Under the pieces are notes generated by a model. The model had not been told where the DNA came from. It did no database searches and was given only the letters and a program-made list of their open reading frames with translations. Made by a program: the position numbers and the translations under genes. A stretch of DNA of 64,000 bases from Allodiplogaster sudhausi (taxonomy: Eukaryota > Nematoda > Chromadorea > Rhabditida > Diplogasteridae). The DNA lies in contig CALZFC010000060.1 of the NCBI GenBank assembly GCA_945643635.1, forward strand, positions 2,123,501-2,187,500, in the 5' to 3' direction. This document shows positions 24,972-36,341 of the stretch, piece by piece (position 1 is the first letter of the stretch; each line of letters opens with the position of its first letter).

Positions 24972-27163
24972 ATTCTGCTCTGTTTCTCTGTCTGTCTCTC
25001 ACTGCCTCTCTCTCTCTCATTCTGCTCTCTTTCTCTGTCTCTCTCGCATTCTGCCTCTCTCTCTCTCTCTCTCTCTTCAATCACTCCATCCTCTGCTCTC
25101 CTCGCCAGTGAAAGCACTAATGCCGTTGTTCGCTGTTCTCTTCGGCCGCGTGATCCTCGGCGAGCACCAGACTCCCATCGTGTACGTCTCTCTCCTCCCA
25201 ATTGTACTCGGCGTCTTCATCGCTACCGTAACCGAGCTCTCCTTCTCCGCGGTGGGACTCGTTGCGGCACTCGTGAGCACATCAACTTATTCACTACTCA
25301 ACATCCTAGTTAAGAAGGTTGGGAAATTCGAATTCTAAGCGTTTTCAAAGAATTTGAAAGACACATTTACTATAGTCATTTCGTAGAAGCTGAATTGTAT
25401 TAATAATAAAGCAGTAAAAACGCACTAAATCATCGTGTTTATAACTTTTTTATCATCATCATTTTTATGATATTGTGGGATGTGAAATTACTTGCTCGCA
25501 ACCTTCCTTCTTTTCCTCATTTTTCCACTCTCTTTCCTCGCTCTTCACTCCTATTTCTCTGCCTCGTTCTCTCGTTTTCTCTCTCTCGCTCTCTCTCTCT
25601 CTCTTTCTCTCTCCCTCTCTCTCTCTCCTCTCTATCTTATTCATCCCTCCTTCCTCTCCAGCTTCTCAGCCACACTGACATGCATCCGATCCGTCTGCTC
25701 GCTCTGGCTGCCCAACTATGCGCTGTTGTCCTCTTCCCAGTCTGGCTCTTCAAGGATGCATACACAATGCTGGGCGACCTCATGCAATGGGTACGGTACT
25801 TGCAGATATTATTACCGTACTCTAGATATGAGTACTGTAAGTTTATATATGATTAACTTTTAAGGGACAAAAGTAGAAAAGTCAGGAAAAATGCACAAAT
25901 AGATTAGGCATATCACCATAAAGGAGCCGTCAAGCGGAAGAAACGCACCCGACACTCATCTCCTCTTCATGCTTGGAGTGTCCGGTTGTTGCTCGTTCGC
26001 GCAGAATGTCTGCGCCTTCTCACTCATTCACTTGCTGACCGCGCTCTCCTACGCGGTCACCAACACAACCAAGGTTTGGTTTTTGGTATTTGGGTTTATG
26101 ATTTTTGGGTTTTTGGTATTTGGCAAAGCGAAGCTCTAACCATTCATACATAATAGGCTAATCATTGAAATTAAGAATCGGATAGTAGAAGCCAAGTGGT
26201 TATTCTTACAAATTTCTTGTACTCTTTTTCTTGAACACCTTCCCTGATCACTGGCTAACAACATTGCAGCGGATTACTGTAATAGTTGCGTCACTTCTCA
26301 CTCTACACAATCCTGTGTCGCCGACCAATGTAGTAGGCATGCTCTTGGCGGTCCTCGGCGTTTTCTGCTATAATCAGGTGCGGTGGATTTATTTATCGAG
26401 GTTGACAAAACGTTCTCGTAATATTTATCCAGAAAAAAAATCACTTACTGTTCATTATTTTTGCATCATTTTTGTAACGATTTTCTGTTCATTGCATGTT
26501 TCCTCTGCCACTTTCTCTCGCGCTAGTTCTGTGTATTTATTACTCTCTCTCTTCTCTCTCTGTTTCTTTCTCTCTCACTCTCTCTCTATCTCTCACTCTC
26601 TTTCTCTCTCTGTCTCTCTCTATCTATCTTTCTCTCTCTCTCTGCCTCTCTCACTCTCTCTCTGTGTCCCTCATCTCTCTCTGTCTCTCTTTCTATCTCT
26701 CTATCTGTCTCTCTTTCTCGCTCTCTGTCTCTCTGTCTCTCTCTCTCTCTCCCTCTCTCTCTCTTTCCATTTTACAGGCCAAGCAGAATCAGAAGGTGCA
26801 CGATGTGATTGCTGCCGACTCTGCGAGTGACGGAAGTTCAATGGCCGAGTCACGGAAGCACCTTCTGCCACTGAGCGAGGTCACTTTATATAATAAGGAA
26901 ACATACGGTAGCACTAAAATAGTATCTTTCTGTCTCTATCTGTCTCTTTCTCCCACTCTCTCTCTCTCTCTCCCACTCTCTTTCTCTCTATCCCACACTA
27001 TATCTCTCTCTCTCTCTCTCTCTCTCTCGAATTAAGCAGTATTTTGAGAAATGCTTCTTCTGTTTAGCAGATGCACACTTCTCTCTCGGATGCTACTCTG
27101 GTCGCTCTGGGCTCTGCACACAATAGCGACATGCTTTATTGGTATGCCTACCAAGTTCATTAA
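23556..27163 (+). CDS. SLC35E1: SLC35E1-like transporter of the triose-phosphate/nucleotide-sugar transporter superfamily
   Basis: Ten exons: 23556-23585, 23857-23928, 24311-24455, 24650-24718, 25109-25317, 25662-25790, 25924-26073, 26270-26377, 26778-26879 and 27071-27163; 368 residues. Diagnostic matches to human SLC35E1 are VLWYICSSANSIVNKLIL (human LLWYALSAGGNVVNK), MPVSYTQT then VKALMPLFAVL (human VPVSYAHTVKATMP), SLLPIVLGVFIATVTELSF, GVSGCCSFAQNVCAFSLI, ALSYAVTNTTKRITVIVASL and SPTNVVGMLLAVLGVFCYNQ. About ten membrane helices are expected and visible; the Golgi or ER is the likely site. The tail has the SRKHLLP motif also found in the human protein. The first exon (10 residues) and the last are less certain than the core. 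Several introns carry long CT runs immediately before the acceptor. Confidence 0.88.
24916..25076 (+). repeat. CT tract before an SLC35E1 acceptor
   Basis: A long interrupted (CT)n run leads directly into the acceptor of the exon starting at 25109, so it forms an oversized polypyrimidine tract. Confidence 0.7.
26541..26765 (+). repeat. CT tract before an SLC35E1 acceptor
   Basis: About 220 bp of interrupted CT repeat with periodic CTGTCTCT variants, directly upstream of the TTTTACAG acceptor of the exon starting at 26778. Confidence 0.7.
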
Positions 27164-28656
27164 ATCGGAATTTGCTTTATTAATTTGTTAATTAATAACA
27201 AAAATTCATAAATAAATTAAGGCTATGAAAGTTGAGTATTTGTGTGGTGAGTGTCAAGCAAACTGTTCATTGTATTCATATATGTTTCACAAAAAAAAAA
27301 GTTTCTTGCTGGGGTTAAGGTGAATCGTCAATGCAATCGTTCGTGTTCGGTGAAGATTTAAATGTGACATTTTTTTCCCTTCTTTCTTTTTGTTGCACTT
27401 ACCGCGCTCTCTGAAGGCTATAAGGCGTCTCTTGCAATGAGGTCGCTTCATTACGTTTACAGAAGTAAGCGTTTCGTCCATTTTGAGGAGAGAGAGAGAG
27501 AGAGAGAGAATGTTGCTTTCATGCAGCACTGCTATGGATGGTAGGAGAGAAGTACATTAGTATGTAACATGTATGTCTGACAAGGGTTACTACTAATACA
27601 TTGCGCGCCGCTTATCGCACTGTCCATCGAGTGTGTGTGGCTTTTTTTGGCTTTTTGCTGCCTCATGCCAAAAGACTAATCCTCACCAGGCGCTTCAGCT
27701 TCAACGGGAGTTCACTGATAGTTTGTGGACATTTGAGATAGTTCACTGAAAGTTCCGCGACCTTTGAGCCGTCGCCTAAGTATTTCCTAAGCTTCCAGGG
27801 CGACAAAGAGCACTAGCGGCATCGGAGGCGGCAGTCGCCTAGCTACAGTAATCTCCGGTGCGGGACCGCCAGACCATTTGAAAGGGCGACTGGCTGGCGG
27901 AGGGTATGCAGATGACTTTAACAGTAGTACCCTTGAGAAGAGAGACATCAGAAGACATCGCAGATATTCCTAGACTAATATTGATTGATTATAGATTGAA
28001 CATTCATTTTCAAGCCATTAATTATAGGATTTTAATTAGAATAGATTTTACCTTTTGTTTTCCATTGCGATCCTCATTCCCCACTTAACGTTATACATTG
28101 CATTAATTATCATTTGAATTGTTGTATTTATGAAGAAAACAAAAACTGGAAATAGCATCGGAATAAATGTACTAGGCTCTAATTTATTCGGGTTGATTGT
28201 AATTTAGACATACATGCTCGTTGTGGTGTGTGCTTCACTACCGTTTTTTTCTATGATTCCTGAAAACTACAGTCTCTCACGGGTAGCAGCCATCAGTATT
28301 TACTGTGATTTTCTAGCATAAAGTAATATATTGATTCAAAAAAGACGAGATTCACAGAGCTGTTGGTCGATATCATATTCATTCTCACTATAATGTAGCA
28401 TACTGTAAGCTGTTTTGTTGGGTTTTTATTTCTTCCATTATTTATATGAAAAAGTCGACAACGGAACTCTTCTTTTAAATGAACGCTTTATCTTCAAAAA
28501 AACAAAATCGATTCGGGCGAACCGAATCTGATAAAGCGGAGCGAAGGGAAAGGAAAAGGAGAAAGAGAATCGGTGGGATGACAGCACCCCCCTCCCCTAT
28601 TCCCCTAGGTCTTTAGAGGCCCCCCCTTGGACCACCCACACCCGATTCACGGGGGG
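27164..28656. other. Convergent intergenic region between SLC35E1 and the L-type lectin
   Basis: Both neighbours end here. It holds a short GA run (27485-27509), a GC-richer stretch at 27595-27905 without a credible open frame, and AT-rich sequence with AATAAA-like sites near 28161. Nothing was recognised as a gene. Confidence 0.4.
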
Positions 28657-29087
28657 CTAGTAGAGACGTGCCCGTTGGCGGCCGAGAGCCTGCGAGATGC
28701 ACCAGAAGAACCCGATCAACATCGAGATCATCAGCACCACCACGAGGAAGTAATACACGAACTGGGAAGGCAAGGGATTGAGAGAGAGAGGGAGAGAAAG
28801 AGAGAGAAAGAGAGGAGGAAAGAGAAAGGGGAGAGGGGAGGAAGAAGGGAACGAGAGAGAGAGAGAGGAGGAGGAAGAGAGAGAGAGTGAGGAGGGAAAG
28901 AGAGAGAGAGAGAGGCTGAATTAGGTTTCCTTTCTACCTCTCTCTCACACGCTCTGTTTAGATCATTTTGTCGAACCATTGGCGTAGCTCTTTACCTTAT
29001 TCCCTATTTTCCTTCACTAATAATGCCTTCTCTCACCTCTATCTATATCTTTCTCCCTCTCCCATTCCCTCTATCACTCTCTCCCTA

Positions 29088-29132
<45 letters not shown>

Positions 29133-31398
29133 TTCCATCTTTCTGTCTCTTTCTCTCGCCTCCACCCCTACCTTCCATGCAGTCCAGCGTCTCTCCTCAT
29201 CCTCCAGCTGCTTCATGTTCTCGATTGCCTCGTTATCGGCGGAAAAGTCGAATTTGCCCGTGAACTTTGTCTGCTCGCCGGCAGAAGTCGGCAGTTCGTA
29301 CCTGGAGAGAATATTTTAAATTATTAAAATTATTATTTTTTACTTGTTAATTAATTTGAATTATACATGTATATTTTGTTTGGTTTTCAGAAGATTATAA
29401 ATTATTTTTGTTTTTGATATATAAAAAAAGCCGCAAGAACTACTAACATTTTGAAGGAGAGCAGATCGTGCGCGGCCACGAGCTCGCCCGTGCACGCAGA
29501 GATGCCCACTTTGAAGGACGGAGACAGCACGACGTCTGAAGGGGGAGGGGTGGAGGGAGGGAGGGTGAGAGAGAGATAGACTGAGAGAGAGAGAGAGATA
29601 GAGGGAGAGAGAGGGGGAGGAAGAAAGAGGGAAAGGGGAGCGAGAGGAGCTGGAAGAAGAGCGATGGAAACGGAGAGGGAGGAAGAGAGAGTGATAAAGG
29701 AGGGAGGGAGAGATAGAGAGAGATCAAAGAGAGAGATGGAAGGAATAGAGAGAGAGAGAAAGGAAGAGAGAGATGGAAAGAAGAGAGAGATTAGAGAGAG
29801 AGAGAGAGGAGAGAGCAAAATATTGGGTATATACATATTTTCTTTAACGAACGTTTGTGCACGAAGCAGAGCTTCCACGCATCCTTGGCCGTGCGATAGA
29901 AGACAGTAAGGCTGATTGTGAGAAAAAGGCAAAAGATAGATTATTTTGTGGTCTTACAAAGAAAAGAATATATTCCTTTCGTGCGACGTTTTAAAAGTAA
30001 GAAAATGATGAATAATCTAAAATTATAAATAGTAAAAAAAATTATCAATAATCTATAATTATGAATAATCTTAAATTAGGAATAATACATTTTTTTGGAA
30101 TAGTATTAAATTATCAGTTGTCTAAAATTGATGAATACTCGTTTAAATATTCTTCATAATCTTTAATGTGAATGCCTCTCACTCGTCCGCCGTGTACTCG
30201 ACACGCACGGCGATCGTCTCGCCGCCCGCACTGCTGCGCCGGTTGCCGTGGTAGGCGATGCTGTCGCTAGAGCAAACGGGAGGAGGCTTGACCAACACTT
30301 TCAAAACTGACCAATTTTCAAGAATGAAAATCTCTAGAAAAAAAGGCCATTATCTAAATATATTATTATTATACTAATGTCTAACTATTGTACTTGACAA
30401 CGTGAGTCTCGCAACATTCTCATAAAAAGTATATAAGCTTCAACCCTCTCTTTCTCTCTCTCTCTCCCTTTCTCCCCTTATAATACAGCTCTCTTCGTTC
30501 TCTCCTTGACTACCCACATCTTCCTCTACATAACTGGAGAGATTCAACAGTAAGCAAGCTAATGGTAAGCCAGATATTGGTTGGTGACACTCGAATTCAG
30601 AGAGAACAAATTTGTTCGGGTAGTTGCGACAGATGGGTACGGTAGTGCGAGATCCAGCAGAGTCTTACGGTAGATGGCAAGCAGCCAGTCGGTGGCTCGC
30701 GCCATTGTCATCCATTCTCAGCGGAGTGACACCGGTCGAAGCGACGAGAGAGAGGAGAGGAGGATGCATTACGGAGGAAGGGGGCGACGGCGCCGTCGCG
30801 TCCACGTTGTTGAAGGTGTCAATCACTGGAGAGAGAGAGGCAGAGAGAGTGTGTAGATGGAAGAGAAAAAAGGAAGAGAGAGAGTTAGATGGAAGATAGT
30901 GAGAGCGAGAGAGAGAGAGATAGGGAGAGAGAGCGAGAGAAAGAGAGAGAGAGAGGGAGAGAGAGAGGAAGAGTGAAGGCGCCACCGATGCCAATGCCGC
31001 AGAAGAGGCCAGAGCCGCCAAAAACCGGTCCGACGTCTGGCTTCTCGACGAACCACATCGCAGCGCCGTCAGCATACATCGACTTCACTTTAGAGATGCG
31101 AAGGCGAACCAGGGATATGAGACAGAGAGAGAGACAGAGAGAGAGAGAGAAAGAGAGAAAGAGAGCGAGAGAGAAAGAGAAAGAGAGAGAGAGGAGATAG
31201 GTAGAAGAGAGACGAGAGAGATTGAGGAGGGACAGAGAGGGAGGGATAGGTAGGCGCGAGAGAGAGAGAGCGGAAGGGAGAAAGCGGAGAGAGTAGAAAG
31301 AAAGAGGAGGGACTGAGAGGGAGGGATAGATAGGCGAGAAAGAACGAGAGAGAGAGGGAGGGGGGACAGAGAGCGAGGGATAGATAGGGGAGAGAGAA

Positions 31399-31444
<46 letters not shown>

Positions 31445-32085
31445 TGAGGAATAGTTAGGAGAGAGAGAACGAGAGACAAGACAGCCCTTACATCAGCGAT
31501 AAAGCTGATGGGCCCGATCTCCCTGAGGCTCCAAATGGCGCTGGAGACGCCTTGGGCTGCCGGGGTCAGCCGAACATCCGTAGAGCCGAAGACGACGGAG
31601 CCTCAATCAGAATTTGTCGACAGCAAACAGGCTCCGCCCACATATCCAAGCAGACTCCGCCCCGTTCGCACAACGATAAGCCCCGCCCACCCGTCCAGAC
31701 GCACCACTCACATTCCAGTTATGCATGTTCCGAGCATACGGCTGCGCGATCACCAAGTCGTCGAGAAGATGCGCTTCGTGAAGAGAAGACACACGGCGAT
31801 AAAAAAAAAAAAAATAATAAACATAATAAATTGTTTTAAACCAAATATGGAGAGATAAATTTATTCTATTAGTTTACTGCTGAAAGTTCGCTTGTTCTTT
31901 TGATCTCAAGGCGACCGGATCGTGTAAATATAATATATTTTTTAAATGTATTTTAGTGGAAAAAGGAAGATATTTGATCAAATATTTATATCGTTTATTT
32001 TTACTGAAGTTGGGACCTCATCAACATCAGCGCCTAGCACAACGATGAAGGCGGAGAGCGAGAGAAAGAGAAGAGCCGACCACAT
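28657..32085 (-). CDS. LMAN2: L-type lectin of the VIP36/ERGIC-53 class (cargo receptor of the early secretory pathway)
   Basis: Eleven exons on the minus strand: 32085-32005, 31896-31878 (micro-exon, tentative), 31773-31705, 31601-31492, 31082-30986, 30825-30669, 30266-30183, 29911-29853, 29535-29448, 29301-29172 and 28761-28657; 332 residues. The N-terminus is a clear signal peptide (SALLFLSLSAFIVVLG). Lectin-domain matches: NWNVSGSVVFGSTDVRLTP (human VIP36 LWDFQGSTMLTSQYVRLTP), YADGAAMWFVEKPDVGPVFG, IVIDTFNN, LRMDDNGASHRLAACHL (ERGIC-53 IHYDHQNDGASQALASC) and FKVGISACTGELVAAHDLLS. The Asp and Asn-Asp-Gly residues of the calcium/mannose site appear present. A single membrane span (YYFLVVVLMISMLIGFFW) and a short basic tail (RQRARLY, compare human RNKRFY) follow. 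It binds high-mannose glycoproteins in ER-Golgi traffic by homology. Family membership is firm; which paralogue (VIP36, VIPL or ERGIC-53) is less so. Confidence 0.85.
31121..31486 (-). repeat. CT tract (minus strand) in a lectin-gene intron
   Basis: About 360 bp of GA repeat on the plus strand, so CT on the coding strand, fills the intron before the exon starting at 31082. Units of GGGACAGAGAGGGAGGGATAGGTAGG recur in degenerate form at 31226-31390. Confidence 0.65.
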
Positions 32086-32403
32086 GGCACGGAAGTAGGC
32101 GGGCGAAGTGAGCGAGGAAAGCCATCTGGTAGAGTGAAAAATGAGGAAATACATACATGATAATTAATGACCGGAGATAGAAGTACAACGGAACTCGGCA
32201 GAATGTATGTACTTACAATTAGTAGTGACCCGGTCAACTGTACTTGCTCCACGTGGAAAATGCGGGAAACTCCGTCATTTGAAAATGGCGTTCTCACAAT
32301 TCGCCACAATTTTCATAACGCGCTGTTTTTTTTTTGATTATTTCGGTTACCGTTTTCCATTCATCTTGTTTTCTTTTCAGAAGAGTAATTCTACGCTTCC
32401 TGA
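32086..32403. promoter_or_regulatory. Compact divergent promoter region (lectin / Myb-like gene)
   Basis: Only 318 bp separate the two divergent start codons. On the lectin side an upstream ATG at 40 bases before the chosen start opens a short out-of-frame uORF. On the other side a TTTTCAG acceptor at 32375-32381 lies 23 bases before the start codon of the Myb-like gene. No TATA box was seen. Confidence 0.45.
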
Positions 32404-35400
32404 ATGTATCCCGGAATGTACCGGCATGCCTTCACAGATGAGGACCGTCGTAAGATGATCGACTTTTTGTACAGGTTCATTTCCTGCATCATCATCTTTT
32501 TCTTCTTTTATTTGTACTCATGAGACCGTGTTAATCATGTTTTTTTTTATTTCATTCTGCTTTATTATATTTCATTTCAGACGAATCCAAGAATGTCCTC
32601 AGTTCGCCTCGCGGACATGCGGCACTCTTCTCTGGGCAGATTTCATCAAGTACATGCGTTGGAATCGCACTCCTATGGGCGTGTCTTCTCAGTTCGTTTT
32701 TATCTTTTATTCTGCTGTTGTATTTTGTCGTAAACTAAACGCGTAAGCTATCTTATCTCTGACATGAATAACTATTAAAAATGTTCAAAATTCCGAACAT
32801 TATAAACGGCGTTATCATCAGCTCGTTATCAGCTTCCTATTCAGCTTTCGCAAGGTGGTCAAGCCCAAGTTGTACTCCTTCAACAACGAGCCGGAGAAGG
32901 TGCTCTACTGCATGAAGGCAATGCAGTGCGATGTTCTTATACACGAACAGAATACGTCAGTTTTCGTGTCAACCTTCTTTGCTGCTTTAAAAGTGCTATT
33001 GTCGAGCAACAAAAATTTGACGAAAACCTACATATTTTGTCCTCTCTTTTACTATCTTATAAAAAAACATCTCATAAACCATCATTCTGAACGTTACTAG
33101 ACCTTTTTTTAAAATAATATTATCAAATTTCATTCCGAGCCCAATAAGTCATTTGTTCTGATGAAGTACGGCTGCTCGTTTTCCTTTCGCTATCTCATTT
33201 TTCTCAGTTACAAGCTTCCAACTATATTCCATCTAATTCAGGATCGCACGCCTCTATTCCAAGTACGACATTACTTACAAGTTGAAATACGGCAAGTACG
33301 TCATTGAGAGCTACACTCTCAAGGATACGAGTGGTCAGTTCCTGGCAAAAAAAAACTGTTGTTGTTGTTGTTCTTCGCCCTTTTTTTAAATAAAAATTTA
33401 TTTCAGACTTATTTATCCATATCAGAAATGGATCTTTAAAAGAAGTTTTATTTCAACATTTTATTTTAGGATATGTAAATGTTTATAAAAAAAGTTTTAT
33501 TATTATTATTATACCTTTTCAGATAATCATGCCACTGAGAACGACGAGGAAGTCAGCGACGTGGACGTGACGAATATCGACGAATCCTCTGATGAACAAG
33601 GAGGGAATGACAGCGAGATTGAGCGAGGAAGAAGAGAGGCGGAGAAGAGGCGATGCCCGCAGGGATGGTACTCCAAGCAGCGGAGTAATCGCAGAATGGC
33701 CTGGATGGACGAGGTACACCAAAGGGCCCCTTCCAAGTGGTAGACTCTGAGGCCCCCCGTCTAGGGGGTAGACAAAGACCCCCTCTAGGAGGTAGACAAA
33801 AGGCCCCCTTCAAGGAGGTACACAGAGGGGGTTCATTGAAGATGATCTTCTTTACTGTGCAAAGAATGTTAGTGTTATTTTGCGGAACTTATATAAAAGA
33901 GTATTGGAAGCTTTTGAATTTTCTCAGTAGTTCACTTCAGAGCGATGAAAGTGACTCATCCGATGGTCAAGAGAGGCGACCAAACGACGAAGGAAGAAAT
34001 TTGAGGAGGAAGAGTCCTGCAAAGAATTCCCGTCCTACTGTAGCAGCTACCTCAGTAGCGCGGGAAAGTTGGTTTTTTCAAAATCTGTTATTGCATTGTT
34101 ATCATTATTTGGCATTTTAGATGATTTTTAGTTTTATATGACTCGGATCTTATTACAGAGTTTTTTTTCTCGCGATTCTTTACTTTCTTTCAATTGAAAA
34201 AATATCTTATTACGATAGTTTTTTTTCATGTTTTTCCGTTATTCTTTTCTTTCTTTTAATTGAAAAAATATCAGTTAAGTTTTGGTTGTTTTTTTTTTTG
34301 AAATAATTGCAGCAGATGACTCTCATGTACGCAACATTCTACAATCGCCGCCAGTTACTGTAAGTTTTCAAACGATAATTTATGCCATGAATTGGATTAC
34401 GGTAGAGTATCGGCGAAATTACGGACGGCAGTTCAGAGAGAATGTTTAGAATAAGCTACGTGCAAGAGAACCTTTTTTTTATCGAGAAAAGAAAATTATG
34501 AAATAGGAGTGCCATGTTTGATTCGGCCATTATCTGTAGGTAAATTTTTTTTTATGAATCACTTGTAATTGAGAGTAAAGTCTGATAATGTTCAACTACA
34601 AATAAAATTTCGTTCATTTAGTCTCCTCCAACAAAACGTGCGCGAAACGGGCGCAGAAGGAATGATGAAGAAACGTCGGATAACATCCGAGAGACCCCTC
34701 CACCAGAAGTGGTTAGTAACTCGTGGTTTTTTTTTTCGTCTTCCTTAGCGATATCATGATTGAAAGAGGAGATGGATGGAGGGCGTTGAAACTAAAATCT
34801 TTTCTCTGCTGTGATTATTATGCTGCTTCTTTAAATTGTCAAAATACTTTTTTCCAGTCAAGAAGCCGTCCTTCCAACGCGGAATCCACGGTTCACGAGT
34901 ATGGGGTTGATGCTCTTCTCGATCAAGATGCTACGGTATCTTAATTGGTTGTGTTATTTGTTTTCCCGCCAACTCTGAAGTTAAGAAGCCTACAATTAAT
35001 TATCTAAAAGATGGCGAGTTTTGTGCTGGAGAGAGGCCCAAAGTATGGATGGGTCTAAAATTTAGACGACACCATTTTGAGCCCTTTATTCATGCGCTTC
35101 TTCCAGATGATCGCGGCAGGAGTTGTGGAGGAAGAAGCTGCAGATGACTGCATGATTCTTGAGCCAACACAATCCGCCGGTGTTGACTCACTCCTCGCGA
35201 TGAGCGAAACGGTTGGAGCTTTCGGGTTTTTTATACAGTATTTTATTATTATTATTATTACAACTTTTTTTTACAATAGATAATTTCAAACATTATTATA
35301 GAACAGTGTGCATTGTATGTCAAGTATGCTAGTTACGAAAAAGAAAATGTAGGCTTTTCCGTACTGAATTATTTCTAAAATAACTGCTTACTTCTCTTGA

Positions 35401-36294
35401 TTATACAAGTAATTTTTACTCCTATTCTTTTTCTTTTTCTACAGATTTTTTTAGTTTCGAGACTCGAACACAGCAGGAGGCACCGGCGTTGCAGGCACGT
35501 CATACATTGCGAACCGGGACGCTGCCATTCCAGTAGTTAGTTGTGTATATTTTTTTATGTTCTTTAATTTGCGCTTTATGACGTATTTTTTTCGTACATT
35601 TTACACATAAAAAAATATGTGTCCTCCATGTCGCATTATTTTGATTAAAGATTTCAACCATTATTATAGAATGATGTAAACTGTACATCAAGTATACTTG
35701 TAATCCAGGCGTTTCTTAAATGAATAATTTCTAAGATAAGTCTCTTCGACTGTTAATTTTTACTCCTCTTCCTTCTCTAAGATTCGAGATTCAAACACAG
35801 AAGGAGGAACCAGCGTTGTAGCCGCCGCAGCCGCCATTGCCAACTGTGGTGATTCAGTCATTCAAGTGAGTTGTTTAGGGGGGGGGGAGGTACTGTAGTT
35901 TGGAAAAAAAACCCGCCCTGATTTTGGGCCTCCCCAAGGCCCTACCCCATCATGTTTTTGAGTGACATTTAAAAAAGCCAGAGCCCACCCTGGTTTTTTT
36001 TGCCCAATACCTCCTTCCCCAGCCTACAATCTTCTGGGGATTCGACATTGGCTTTTATTCCCTGAATTTGTTAGATATAATTCGCTTGTTCAATCTTGCC
36101 GTTGATGACGAGAGATTATGCAGGGCTGTGCTTTTGGTTAGAAAATGGAAAAAAAATCCTTTTGTGATATGTTTGCTTGTAACATTCATATGTTATTGCT
36201 TTTAGATTCGAGATTCGAACACTGAAGGAGCCACCGCAGTTGCTGCCACGGCCACCACTACGAACTGTGACGTAGCAGTTCAAGTTGTTAGTTG

Positions 36295-36341
<47 letters not shown>

